A stretch of DNA of 48,694 nt, taken from positions 1 through 48,694 of the forward strand of contig SYBY01000391.1 of NCBI GenBank assembly GCA_005788585.1. The letters run 5' to 3'. Position 1 is the stretch's first letter, and each line of letters starts with the position of its first letter. Source of the stretch: Actinomycetota bacterium (lineage in GTDB: Bacteria; Actinomycetota; Thermoleophilia; Solirubrobacterales; Solirubrobacteraceae). Both the position numbers and the translations under genes were made by a program. The notes under the pieces are model-generated. The model was not told the origin of the DNA. It did not search any database and worked only from the letters and a program-made list of their open reading frames with translations. Positions 15,362 through 23,641 of this stretch are shown in pieces.

Positions 15362-17779
15362 ATGGCTGAGTACACCAACCAGCGCTCCTACGCGCTGCCT
15401 CTCGCCGACGGCCGGATGCTCCCGCCGGGCCAGACGCGCAACATCGACGCCGAGGATCCGCACAATCTGGCGCTCATCACCGCGCAGGACCTCGTCCTTT
15501 ACGACGCGGACACGCCGCCCGAGGATCCAGACGACCTGTACGTCAACACCGCACGCCGTCTGTTCCTCGCCGAGGATGGGCTGAATCCGCCGGCCACGGC
15601 CGACCGCGGCGGCGACATGGTCATCGGCGCCAACGGCGTCATCGGCAAGCGCGACGCCGAGGGCAACGTCACTCCCCATCTTTCGGTGGCAAGCAAGAGC
15701 CAGGCGGGCCTCCTCAGCGCGAGCGAAGCGGTCCCCGCCACGGTCGTCACCGGGGTCAGCGTGTCCGCGGCCGGCACGACCCTCACGGGTCCATCGGGAT
15801 CGTTCAACGCCGGGATGGACGGGATGAACTTCTCCCTCCTGCTCGGTGGCAAGATCATCGCGACCGCGGCGAACATGGCCGACGCCGACGGCCAGGACGG
15901 CGGCTGGGAAGCCTCCCCGCTCGTCGGCACCGTCACGTACGTCTCGCCGACACAGCTCACGCTCAGCACGGCCGCCATCACCGCCGTCACGGATGGTGAG
16001 ATCGTCATTGGCGAGGACCAGACCGCCGCGATCCAGGCCGCGCTGGACGACAGCCTTGCCTACACGATCCCTCGCGACACGACGTACTTCGTCGAGGATC
16101 TGTTCATCCGCTCGCGCCAGCAGCTCGTTGGCGAGGATCGCGCCACGTCACGGCTGTTCTGCCCGAGCGCGAAGGGCAACGCGATCCTGTCGTTCAACGC
16201 CTACGCGCCGGTCGCGGAGAACTTCACGATCATCGGCGGCGGCAGGGGTGAGCAGCCCGCCGAGGGCAACGTCACCCCGGACCCGTTCACCGAGGCCGAG
16301 TTCGCCGTTTCGATGGCCGAGTGCGGCTCCGGCATCACGTTCGGGAACGCCACGTTCCATCGCCGGTCGAACATCACGATCAAGCACTTCGGCGGCGGCT
16401 GGGAGACGGCCGACAACGAGCCCGATGCCGAGGGCTTCAACGGGATCAGCGCGTTCTACTCCACCCTCGGGTGCCGCCACGGCAAGGACGAGGGGCACCT
16501 TGCGCAGTTCAACCGCAGCGGGTTCTGCGAGGACAACTACTTCGACCCGACGCCCGAGCAGACGCTCGGCCGCAACTACGGCAACCACTGGGTCAACTGC
16601 CACGCCGACAAGAACCGGTACGGGTGGGGCATCGACTCCGGCGCGAGCAGCCGTGGCGGGTTGGTCGCGGACTGCACCTCGACGTGGAACATCATGTTCG
16701 GCTTCGAGGTCGTGCGCTCCCGCCACTACGTCATCCGCGACAGCAAGGCGTACTGGAACGGCCGGGGTCGCACGAAGGCGTCGAATTTCTACGTCCATGG
16801 CTCAGCGGGAGGCACCGCCACCTGCGAGTACACGGTGCTGGAGAACATCGACAGCCACGCGGCCGGCTCGCATGGCGTGAAGATCAGCGAGTTCGCGCAC
16901 TACACGAAGGTCAGCGGCCGGGTTGCCTACAGCGGCCTGCTCGGCATTTTCATCACGAACGGGTGCATCGGCACGCGCATCGCGAACGAGACGCAGATCC
17001 GCAACTCCAACACGTCCGGGGCGGTCGACTGGACTGGCGCGGGCATCGCGGTCACGGGAACCACGACAGACGCCTGCACGGACACGAAGATCGGCCGAGT
17101 CACGATCGACGCCGGGTCCACCGCAGCGATGACGTACGGCGTCATCGAGACGGGCGACTGCACGGGAACGACCATCGACGACGAGGCTCTCATCACGGGA
17201 GCCACGACCCTCGCGGTGTCGCTCGCCGGATCAGCGTCTCGGGTCGGATCGGCGGCAAAGCGCCGCCGCCTCCTCCTCGCCAACGGCCTCGCGCTCAAGG
17301 GCGAAACGTTCGACCGCAGCCTGGCCCAGGGCGCGTTCGCCCCCACCGCCGGGGACGTGCGCGGCGTCCTCGTCCCGCTGCTGGCCGGCGAGAAGATCAC
17401 GAACCTGTACTGCCACGTCACGGCGGCGGGCTCGGGCGTCACGCTCGCGAAGGGCGTCGTCTACAACAAGGCGGGCACGACTCTGCTGGCCTCGACGGCT
17501 GACATCGACTCGGAGTTCAACTCCGGCACGGGCGTGAAGGGCGGAGCGCTCTCCTCGGCGTGGACCGCCCCGACCGACGACGTGTATTTCGTCGGGTTCG
17601 TGTTCGTCGGCGGAACCTCCCCGACGATCCTTCGCGGCACGTCTGGGATCTCGGGCTACTCGTCGCAGGCGGCATCGGGCGGCATCGCTGGCTCGGTCGT
17701 CAACACGGGGCAGACGGACGCCCCGGCGACGCTCACGCTGACCGGTACGGGCACCGTCCCCTGGTTCGGCTGGTCCTGA
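15362..17779 (+). CDS. Beta-helix tailspike (pectate-lyase-like, probable polysaccharide depolymerase)
   Basis: 805 aa, ATG 15362 after GGGAGGG. Residues 1-50 form a small docking-like domain shared with 14828. About 200-600 is a right-handed parallel beta-helix: repeated short strands with Asn/Gly turns (NITIKHFGGGWETADN, HWVNCHADKNRYGWGIDSGA, YVIRDSKAYWNGRG, NIDSHAAGSHGVKISEF). It starts with a pectate-lyase-3-like lead (TAAIQAALDDSLAYTIPRDT). The C-terminus (about 650-805) is a separate beta-rich tip. Such proteins bind and often cleave surface polysaccharide. The location among head genes, away from the fibre at 30511, is unusual; the next gene is a polysaccharide polymerase. Confidence 0.85.
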   Translation: MAEYTNQRSYALPLADGRMLPPGQTRNIDAEDPHNLALITAQDLVLYDADTPPEDPDDLYVNTARRLFLAEDGLNPPATADRGGDMVIGANGVIGKRDAEGNVTPHLSVASKSQAGLLSASEAVPATVVTGVSVSAAGTTLTGPSGSFNAGMDGMNFSLLLGGKIIATAANMADADGQDGGWEASPLVGTVTYVSPTQLTLSTAAITAVTDGEIVIGEDQTAAIQAALDDSLAYTIPRDTTYFVEDLFIRSRQQLVGEDRATSRLFCPSAKGNAILSFNAYAPVAENFTIIGGGRGEQPAEGNVTPDPFTEAEFAVSMAECGSGITFGNATFHRRSNITIKHFGGGWETADNEPDAEGFNGISAFYSTLGCRHGKDEGHLAQFNRSGFCEDNYFDPTPEQTLGRNYGNHWVNCHADKNRYGWGIDSGASSRGGLVADCTSTWNIMFGFEVVRSRHYVIRDSKAYWNGRGRTKASNFYVHGSAGGTATCEYTVLENIDSHAAGSHGVKISEFAHYTKVSGRVAYSGLLGIFITNGCIGTRIANETQIRNSNTSGAVDWTGAGIAVTGTTTDACTDTKIGRVTIDAGSTAAMTYGVIETGDCTGTTIDDEALITGATTLAVSLAGSASRVGSAAKRRRLLLANGLALKGETFDRSLAQGAFAPTAGDVRGVLVPLLAGEKITNLYCHVTAAGSGVTLAKGVVYNKAGTTLLASTADIDSEFNSGTGVKGGALSSAWTAPTDDVYFVGFVFVGGTSPTILRGTSGISGYSSQAASGGIAGSVVNTGQTDAPATLTLTGTGTVPWFGWS

Positions 17780-17797
17780 CCGCGTAGCATCTGGCGG
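17762..17797 (+). promoter_or_regulatory. Leaderless promoter of the Wzy-like gene
   Basis: TAGCAT at 17785-17790 lies 7 bases before GTG 17798, the geometry of a leaderless actinobacterial promoter in which transcription starts at the start codon. There is no ribosome-binding purine stretch. The -35 region (about 17762-17767, TGGTTC) is weak. Own-promoter expression is what an accessory gene active in the lysogen would need. Confidence 0.5.
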
Positions 17798-19138
17798 GTG
17801 CTGAGGCCCGTTGGACTGGACAGGCGACCGGAGATCGCCGCCGCTGCTCTAGCCGTCGCGCTGGCCGTCCTCGTGGGCGGGAGCCTCACCCTCGACTGGG
17901 TGACGCCCCGCGTCGTGCAGCTCGCGATCGGGGCGGGGCTTGTCGCGGTGTTCGTCCGGCTGGACAACGACGCCCCGATGATCCCCCGCGTCCTTCGGCC
18001 GGCAACGGCCGTGTTCGCGTCCAGCCTGCTCGCCTCGTCGTCGACCTTCTACCTCGTCGGGGACGAGTTCGAGACCGCCTACCTGCCGCTGTGGCTGGTG
18101 CAGACGCTCGGGTTCCTCGCCGGGCACCTGGCGTTCCCCCGCATGTCCCGGCGGCTGCGCGGCGCGCAGCTCCGGGTGAACCTCCGCAAGCTCGACCGCT
18201 ACGCCTGGTGGATGTTCTGGGTCTGCCTCGCCGCGGCCGTCATGTACCTCCGGACGGTCGGGATCGGCGCGCTGGGCGGCGACCTCGAACAGAGCCGCAT
18301 CGACGCAGCGCAGGGCACCACCGGCTACCTGCGACTCATCGCCTTCCTGACCCCGGCCGCCGCGGCGCTCCTGTTCGCCACGCGCGGGCGGCGCGCATGG
18401 TTCCCGGTCGCTGCGGCGGCCCTGTTCATCCTCTCTGTCGGGTCGCGCATCCCGCTCCTGTACTTCGCCTTCCCCCTCGTCGTCGTGGTCGCGCTCGTCG
18501 GCCAGAAGATCAAGAGCCGCCACATCGTGGTGGTCGCGATCCTGGCGCTGGTCTTCCTCGGCTGGTACGGCGCGTTCCGCATCGAGGGCCAGGAGGGCCT
18601 GAACAATCACCCGATGTACAAGGCCGCCGTCGCACAGGGCGACACCACGCAGGTCGCGATGACCGCCGTGGAGCACTACGCCGGGGTGATCCCCGCCAAC
18701 GCGGTGCTCGTCAAGCGCCTCGTCGACCAGGAGCGCATCCCGCTCCAGTACGGCCAGACGTACACGACCCTGTTTATCAGCGTCCTGCCGGGCCGCCAGG
18801 TCAGCCCGGACATGATGGTCCGCGAGGCGTCGAACAAGGAGTTCATCGGCGGCGGCATCCCCCCGACCTTGATGGGCGAGGGGTACATGAACTGGGGCTG
18901 GCCCGGCGTCTTCCTGAACGCGATGGCGCTCATGCTCCTGGCCCGCTACTGGGGCTCCGTCGTCGTGAGCGTCTACCGCTCGGGCGACCGCTACCAACTC
19001 CGGGTCGTCGCCCTGATCTACGGCTACGTGATCGCCTGGGCGGTGTTCGCCCAGACCTCCGGGTTCGCGGGCTCCGCGACGATCACGCTCGCGACGTTCC
19101 TGGTGTTCGTCGCCATGCGGCGACTCGCTCGCGCCTGA
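17798..19138 (+). CDS. Wzy-like O-antigen/exopolysaccharide repeat-unit polymerase
   Basis: 446 aa, GTG 17798. About 10-12 hydrophobic helices alternate with basic loops. A long extracytoplasmic loop lies in the second half (about 260-375: HPMYKAAVAQGDTTQVAMTA, then VLPGRQVSPDMMVREASNKE), followed by GGGIPPTLMGEGYMNWGWPG. That last pattern (P...GE.Y.N.G..G) is typical of the oligosaccharide repeat-unit polymerase family. The enzyme links polysaccharide repeats outside the membrane. It is not a virion protein. It sits behind a tailspike and has a leaderless promoter, so it probably changes the host surface polysaccharide during lysogeny. The specific substrate is unknown. Confidence 0.8.
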   Translation: MLRPVGLDRRPEIAAAALAVALAVLVGGSLTLDWVTPRVVQLAIGAGLVAVFVRLDNDAPMIPRVLRPATAVFASSLLASSSTFYLVGDEFETAYLPLWLVQTLGFLAGHLAFPRMSRRLRGAQLRVNLRKLDRYAWWMFWVCLAAAVMYLRTVGIGALGGDLEQSRIDAAQGTTGYLRLIAFLTPAAAALLFATRGRRAWFPVAAAALFILSVGSRIPLLYFAFPLVVVVALVGQKIKSRHIVVVAILALVFLGWYGAFRIEGQEGLNNHPMYKAAVAQGDTTQVAMTAVEHYAGVIPANAVLVKRLVDQERIPLQYGQTYTTLFISVLPGRQVSPDMMVREASNKEFIGGGIPPTLMGEGYMNWGWPGVFLNAMALMLLARYWGSVVVSVYRSGDRYQLRVVALIYGYVIAWAVFAQTSGFAGSATITLATFLVFVAMRRLARA

Positions 19139-19191
19139 CTCCCCAGCCTGGGGAAAAACGGGGGAGCAGCACCCAACACAGGAGGCCCGCG

Positions 19192-19326
19192 ATGGCGCTC
19201 ACACCGCTCGGCTACATCGTCTACTACCTGTTCCGCTGCGTCGGCCTAGCCGCCGCCATCCGCCTGGGGATCCGCGACTGGCGGCTTGAGCTCGCCGACC
19301 GCCAAGCCCAGAAGCACATGCCCTGA
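19192..19326 (+). CDS. 44-aa membrane peptide
   Basis: ATG 19192 with GGAGG 7 bases upstream. One hydrophobic helix (YIVYYLFRCVGLAAAIRLGI) is followed by a charged tail. It may assist the polymerase before it or be a leftover of the inserted cassette. The 53-base gap before it has a short CCCC/GGGG hairpin at 19141-19153 followed by AAAAA, only weakly terminator-like. Confidence 0.55.
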   Translation: MALTPLGYIVYYLFRCVGLAAAIRLGIRDWRLELADRQAQKHMP

Positions 19327-19341
19327 CCGGGAGGACGCCGC

Positions 19342-19803
19342 GTGCCCATCGAAGTCACACCCTCCCGCGAGGACGTCGCCAAGCACGTCACCGAGCACCT
19401 GCGTGATGCCAACGGCGCACGCCTGGACGACTTCCGCGAGTCCGGCACGCCGCCGACGCGCACCGACGCCGACGCCGCCATCACGACCGCCAACCTCGTC
19501 ATCCGCGGCAAGGTCGGTGCGATCCCCGACACCGCCGAAGGTGAAGAGTGGGAGGCCGTCGGCGCGCTCATCAACGAGGTCGCCGCGATCTACGCCGCGC
19601 TCATCCTGCTGCGGCCGATGCCCAATGCCGAGCCCGAGTACGACCGGCTCAAGGACCTGTACGACACGCTGCTGGCCGACACCATCGAGGCCCGGCAAGA
19701 GGTCGGCGACGGCGAGGACCCGTCCGACAGCGACGACACGCCCGCCGCCAGCGCGTACGGCGCGTTTCCCGCGGCGATGACGTCGCTCGACGAGGTGTTC
19801 TGA
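19342..19803 (+). CDS. Head-tail connector-like protein (Mu gp36/DUF1320 position)
   Basis: 153 aa, GTG 19342 after GGGAGGAC. It is helical and acidic (PSREDVAKHVTEHLRDANGA, then EEWEAVGALINEVAAIYAAL), with length and placement like Mu gp36-type connectors before the gpG homologue. The acidic C-terminus is probably disordered. The call depends mostly on synteny. Confidence 0.55.
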   Translation: MPIEVTPSREDVAKHVTEHLRDANGARLDDFRESGTPPTRTDADAAITTANLVIRGKVGAIPDTAEGEEWEAVGALINEVAAIYAALILLRPMPNAEPEYDRLKDLYDTLLADTIEARQEVGDGEDPSDSDDTPAASAYGAFPAAMTSLDEVF

Positions 19804-19807
19804 CCTC

Positions 19808-20290
19808 ATGGCAGGGCTCGAGCTTCGCATCGACGAGTTCGGCGATGTGCAGCTCAGCCGACGGCTGCTGCGCTTCGGCGACGCCGCCGGGGACATGAGC
19901 CCCGCGTTTCGGAACATCGTCGACGAGTTCGCCCGCATCGGCTGGCAGCAGTTCAGCAGCGAGGGGCAGTTCGCATCCGCCGGCTGGGCGCCGCTCGCCG
20001 CATCGACCATCGCCGCCAAGGGGCACGACACCATCCTGTCCGCCGACGGCGACCTTGAAGAGTCGCTGACCGGCACCACCGACGGGCCGCTGCGCGAAGT
20101 CACCATCCGCCGCGACGAGATGGCGTTCGTCAGCCGCGTGGACTACGCGCGCTACCACCAGACCGGCACCAGCCGGATGCCGCGCCGCCGGCCCTTCGAG
20201 CTGCGCGACCGAGACCGACGGAAGGTGGTCAAGATCATGCAGGAGCACCTCGTCGCCGACCTGCGGTCCGGCGGGCCGCTGCGCGCATGA
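19808..20290 (+). CDS. Virion morphogenesis / tail completion protein (Mu gpG, P2 gpS-like)
   Basis: 160 aa, ATG 19808. It contains WQQFSSEGQFASAGWAPLAA, then LSADGDLEESLTG, and VDYARYHQTGTSRMPRRRPF. The last is the hallmark of the Phage_tail_S/gpG family (YA.yHq.G......pR.F). It helps join tail to head. The next gene overlaps its stop by 4 nt. Confidence 0.85.
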   Translation: MAGLELRIDEFGDVQLSRRLLRFGDAAGDMSPAFRNIVDEFARIGWQQFSSEGQFASAGWAPLAASTIAAKGHDTILSADGDLEESLTGTTDGPLREVTIRRDEMAFVSRVDYARYHQTGTSRMPRRRPFELRDRDRRKVVKIMQEHLVADLRSGGPLRA

Positions 20291-20949
20291 CCGCGTTCGG
20301 CGCCTTCACCCTGCTCGACCGCATCGAGGCCGCCGCGCTGGCCACCCTGTGGCACTGGCTGCCGACGTACCTGTCCAAGGTTGAGGTCCAGGCCGGGCTG
20401 ACCGCCGGGGACATCCCCCGCCCGGAGAGTTGGAAGATCATCGCGTCATGGGATGAGCTCGACACCGACGGCGCGAGCCCCTACCCGGCGCTCGCCGTCA
20501 TCAGCCCCGGCGCCACCGACCTGCAGCGCAACAGCCGCATGGGCCACGACGGATGGGCGAACCTCACCGTCGGCGCCGCGGTCAGCGCCGAGAACCGCCG
20601 CTTTGCCCGGATCACCGCACAGCGGCTCTGCGTCGCCGCGTGGCTCGTCCTGCTCGACAAGCACGAGCTGCGCGCCGACCTTGGCGACGACGGCTGGTCC
20701 TGGGATGAGGACCATGACCCCATCGCCGAAGGCGTCCGCACCCTCGGGCCCGATCTGACCCAGACGCCGCCCGGCGACCGCCGCAATCGCGCCGCCTGCA
20801 CCGTGGACATGGGGTTCTACATCCCCAACCTCGTCACGCAGGACCCCGGCCCCGAAGCGCCGGGCGCCGCCGACGGCATCACACCCGTGCCCGACTGGCC
20901 CACCGCCGACGCGGTGGACATCGACATCGACATCGCACCCAACCCCTAG
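20287..20949 (+). CDS. Tail terminator-like protein (Mu gp37 position)
   Basis: 220 aa, ATG 20287 (ATGA overlap). The pattern ALWHWLPTYLSKVEVQAGL, YPALAVISPGA, GWANLTVGAAVSAENRRFAR, then ITAQRLCVAAWLVLLD is the minor-tail/terminator style: a mixed alpha/beta domain with a helix after the TVGA strand. Mu gp37 holds this place before gp38 and sheath. It probably caps the tail tube. The C-terminal about 50 residues are acidic and Pro-rich. Confidence 0.6.
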   Translation: MTAFGAFTLLDRIEAAALATLWHWLPTYLSKVEVQAGLTAGDIPRPESWKIIASWDELDTDGASPYPALAVISPGATDLQRNSRMGHDGWANLTVGAAVSAENRRFARITAQRLCVAAWLVLLDKHELRADLGDDGWSWDEDHDPIAEGVRTLGPDLTQTPPGDRRNRAACTVDMGFYIPNLVTQDPGPEAPGAADGITPVPDWPTADAVDIDIDIAPNP

Positions 20950-20957
20950 GAGGGGCC

Positions 20958-21158
20958 GTGCCCAAGAAGTACCGCTACATCGGCTCCGCGCCGACAGATC
21001 TCGCCTGCGGCAAGGTCGTCGCCACGGGGACGGGAGACATCACCACCGTCGACCCGAAGGCGCTGCCCGACAAGCAGCTCATCGACGCCGGCCTGCTCGT
21101 CGAGCAGACCGCCAAGCAGGCCGCCAAGGCGGCCGCGACCACGGAGGCTGACCAGTGA
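20958..21158 (+). CDS. Small DUF2635-like protein (Mu gp38 position)
   Basis: 66 aa, GTG 20958 after AGGAGGGG. Residues 5-48 (YRYIGSAPTDLACGKVVATG, then VDPKALPDKQLIDAGLLVE) resemble the N-terminal domains at 14828 and 15362. Mu has a DUF2635 protein directly before the sheath gene. Function unknown. It overlaps the sheath gene by GTGA. Confidence 0.6.
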   Translation: MPKKYRYIGSAPTDLACGKVVATGTGDITTVDPKALPDKQLIDAGLLVEQTAKQAAKAAATTEADQ

Positions 21159-22585
21159 CCCTTCCGGGCCCCATCATCAGCACCGGGACGCGCCGCCCCG
21201 TGGCCGCGTTCCCGACCACCAAGAGCATCTTCCTGACCGGCGAGTCCGAGAAGGGGAAGGCCGGCACGCCGTACCTGCTGCGGTCCATGGCGGACTTCGA
21301 GCGCTACCTCGGCGACCGGCTCGCCGCGAACTCGCTGCTGTACGACGGCTGCGAGCTCATCTTCGCCATCGCCGCCCGCCGCGGCGTCAGCGTGCAGGTC
21401 TACACCAGCCGCGAGGTCGGCCCGAGCGCCGCGCGCGCCAGCGTGGTCCTCGACGACGGCAGCGCCGTCGACACAATGCGCGTCCTGGCCAAGGGCGAGG
21501 GCAGCTACGGCAACGCCCTCAACGCGGCGATCGTCGCCGGGGATACCGCCGGGTCGTTCGTCCTGGTCATCACCCATGGCACCGACGGCGAGCTGGAGCG
21601 CAGCACCGAGTGCGCCACCGTCACAGAGTGCATCGCGTGGGCCGAGCAGTACGCCGAGCATGTCGACGTCGAGGATGTCGGCACCTCGAGCCTGGATCCC
21701 GCGGTCGTCGCCGCGACGTCGCTGAGCGGCGGCGATGACGACCGGGCGAACATCACGCAGACCGAGGTCAGCCTCGCGTGGGACGCGCTCGGCGCCAACC
21801 TCGGCCCCGGGTACGCCTGCTCGAACGGGCGCACGACGACCGCGGCGCACACCAAGGTCATCACGCACGCCGCCGCGCGCAACCGCGTGCCGCGCCTGAC
21901 CGCGTCGAACACCGACACCGACTCGACGCTCTCGGCGCAGGCCGTCGCGGCCAAGGCCGTCGCCGACCACGACACCGGCTACCTCGTCTGGCCGTACGTC
22001 CAGATCCGCGCGCTCGCGGGCAGCAGCCCGCGCCGTGTCCCGGCCGACGTGGCCGCCGCCGCGCTGGAGGCGTGCAACGACGTTGCCGGGATCACGCCGA
22101 ATCAGGCGGCGATGTCGAGCTTCGGCATCCTCGACCCCGACATTCTTGTCGGCCTGGAGTACGCCGAGCCCGACGACGCGCTGCTGACGATGTTCAGCGA
22201 GAAGGGCATCGTCCCGTTCCGCGTGCTCAAGGACGGCACGACGCGGCTCTACGACCTCATCACGCTCGCCAATCCGCTGACCAACCCGGAGATGGTCCAG
22301 TCGGGCGTCGGGCGGCTGCTGATGACGCTGAAGGCCGAGTTCGAGCCGGTCGCCGAGCCGTTCGTCGGCCGGGAGATCACGCAGCAGAACCTCACCGACC
22401 TGCGCGACGACATCGAGAACGCGCTGAAGAAGTACCCGACCAGCATCTACGGCTACACCGTCGCCGCGCACGCCCTCGACGAGTGCCGCGAGGAGAAGGA
22501 GTTCCGCGTCGACGCACTCATCCAGGTCACGCCCGGTGGCCGGACCGTCCGCATCCCGATCACGAAGGAGGGCTCGGCCACATGA
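21155..22585 (+). CDS. Contractile tail sheath protein (Mu gpL-like)
   Basis: 476 aa, GTG 21155. The N-terminus (PGPIISTGTRRPVAAFPTTK, then FLTGESEKGKAGTPYLLRSM and DFERYLGDR) and C-terminus (LTLANPLTNP-like, FVGREITQQNLTDLRDDIEN, RIPITKEG) match the sheath family. The middle carries an alpha/beta domain (about 100-230). It polymerises around the tail tube and contracts on infection, which makes this a myovirus. The tube gene follows with a 4-nt overlap. Confidence 0.92.
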   Translation: MTLPGPIISTGTRRPVAAFPTTKSIFLTGESEKGKAGTPYLLRSMADFERYLGDRLAANSLLYDGCELIFAIAARRGVSVQVYTSREVGPSAARASVVLDDGSAVDTMRVLAKGEGSYGNALNAAIVAGDTAGSFVLVITHGTDGELERSTECATVTECIAWAEQYAEHVDVEDVGTSSLDPAVVAATSLSGGDDDRANITQTEVSLAWDALGANLGPGYACSNGRTTTAAHTKVITHAAARNRVPRLTASNTDTDSTLSAQAVAAKAVADHDTGYLVWPYVQIRALAGSSPRRVPADVAAAALEACNDVAGITPNQAAMSSFGILDPDILVGLEYAEPDDALLTMFSEKGIVPFRVLKDGTTRLYDLITLANPLTNPEMVQSGVGRLLMTLKAEFEPVAEPFVGREITQQNLTDLRDDIENALKKYPTSIYGYTVAAHALDECREEKEFRVDALIQVTPGGRTVRIPITKEGSAT

Positions 22586-22995
22586 CCCTGCAGGCGAACA
22601 TCCGATACCGGTCGGTGTGGAGCGCCGACGGCGGCACGCGCGACCTGGGCGCCGGCCGCGAGAAGTCCGGCGGCGAGATCACCGTCGCGGCGGGCAAGTC
22701 CCGCCCTGGCGGCGGCGAGGCCGAGTACGTCCACACCGGGCCGTCCACGCAGGCGCCGATCGTCATCGTCTACGAGCTGTGGGTCATCCGCCCGCACCTC
22801 GCCTGGATGCGGTCGGTCATCGAGCGCGCGTCGGCGTCGCTGTCCGGCCAGGTGCTGGAGGGCAACGTGCCGGTGGAGACGTTCGAGGCGGTCAACGCCG
22901 TCCCGATCCGCATCGGTGAGATCACGTCGGACTCGACCGCCGAAGAGGACAAGGCGACGGTCGAGGTCGAGTACATGGTCGGCGCGCGGCCGTGA
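22582..22995 (+). CDS. Tail tube protein
   Basis: 137 aa, ATG 22582 (ATGA overlap with the sheath). It is beta-rich with the pattern GREKSGGEITVAAGKSRPGG, IVIVYELWVI and a C-terminal ATVEVEYMVGARP strand. Size and position directly after the sheath fit the Mu gpM tube. Some family members are written as FluMu tube proteins. Confidence comes mainly from synteny. Confidence 0.75.
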   Translation: MTLQANIRYRSVWSADGGTRDLGAGREKSGGEITVAAGKSRPGGGEAEYVHTGPSTQAPIVIVYELWVIRPHLAWMRSVIERASASLSGQVLEGNVPVETFEAVNAVPIRIGEITSDSTAEEDKATVEVEYMVGARP

Positions 22996-23498
22996 GCACC
23001 ATCCGCGAGCGCGTCGCCGCACGGCGGCGCGCGATGCTCAGGGACGTCAACGAGGGCGAACGGTTCGCGCTCCCCGGCTACGACGACCAGCTCTGGGTCA
23101 AGATGCGCTACCTGCGCGACGACGAGTTCGCGGACATCAACGTCCGCCACGACGCGCCGTTCGCCCGCATCTGCGAGCAGGTCGTCGTCGCGTGCGACGG
23201 GTTCTATGAGACCGACCCGGACGCCGAGCAGCCCGAAGACGGGCCGCCCGTGCTCAAGCCGGTCACCGTGGACGGCAAGCACGTCCGGTTCGACCGTGAC
23301 CTCGCCGGGTGGATGGACTTCGTCGACGAGGTCACGCTCGACGGCAAGGTCGACCCGGTCGACGTGCTCCGCGCGATGCTCCCCAAGGAGCAGCACATCC
23401 GGCTGCTGCACGGCGCCTACACCGTGTGGCTGGTCTCGGCGTCGTCGGAGGTCGACGCTCGCCTGGAGGGGGAATCCGAGCCGACCCAGACCTCCTAG
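22992..23498 (+). CDS. Tail assembly chaperone, short form
   Basis: 168 aa, GTG 22992 overlapping the tube stop. It lies between tube and tape measure, the invariant place of tail assembly chaperones. No enzymatic motif is present. GGGGGAA at 23468-23474 lies nine codons before the stop. A second open frame, -1 relative to this one, continues to 23641 and ends just where the tape measure starts. Ribosomal -1 slippage would give a 216-aa long form, as in lambda G/GT and Mu-type phages. Confidence 0.8.
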   Translation: MSTIRERVAARRRAMLRDVNEGERFALPGYDDQLWVKMRYLRDDEFADINVRHDAPFARICEQVVVACDGFYETDPDAEQPEDGPPVLKPVTVDGKHVRFDRDLAGWMDFVDEVTLDGKVDPVDVLRAMLPKEQHIRLLHGAYTVWLVSASSEVDARLEGESEPTQTS

Positions 23499-23641
23499 CC
23501 GCCGTCCAAGAGGGCGTGCGGCAGGACATCTGGGGCATGTCGGCGCGAGAGTATTTCGACGCCGACGAGGACATGCGCGCGTTGCTGCGGCTGACGTGCG
23601 ACGCGAAGATCGAGCGGCTGACGAGGGACGGTGATGCGTGA
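23471..23641 (+). CDS. Tail assembly chaperone, -1 frameshift extension (T part)
   Basis: This reading frame has no good start of its own and matches the T domain of a GT chaperone. It runs DLLAAVQEGVRQDIWGMSAR, then DMRALLRLTCDAKIERL. The fusion after slippage at about 23469-23471 would read DARLEG then GIRADPDLL. The slip site is proposed from the G-run only; GGGGGAA allows tRNA re-pairing in the P site, less well in the A site. The tape-measure start at 23638 overlaps its stop. Confidence 0.65.
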   Translation, partial: GIRADPDLLAAVQEGVRQDIWGMSAREYFDADEDMRALLRLTCDAKIERLTRDGDA

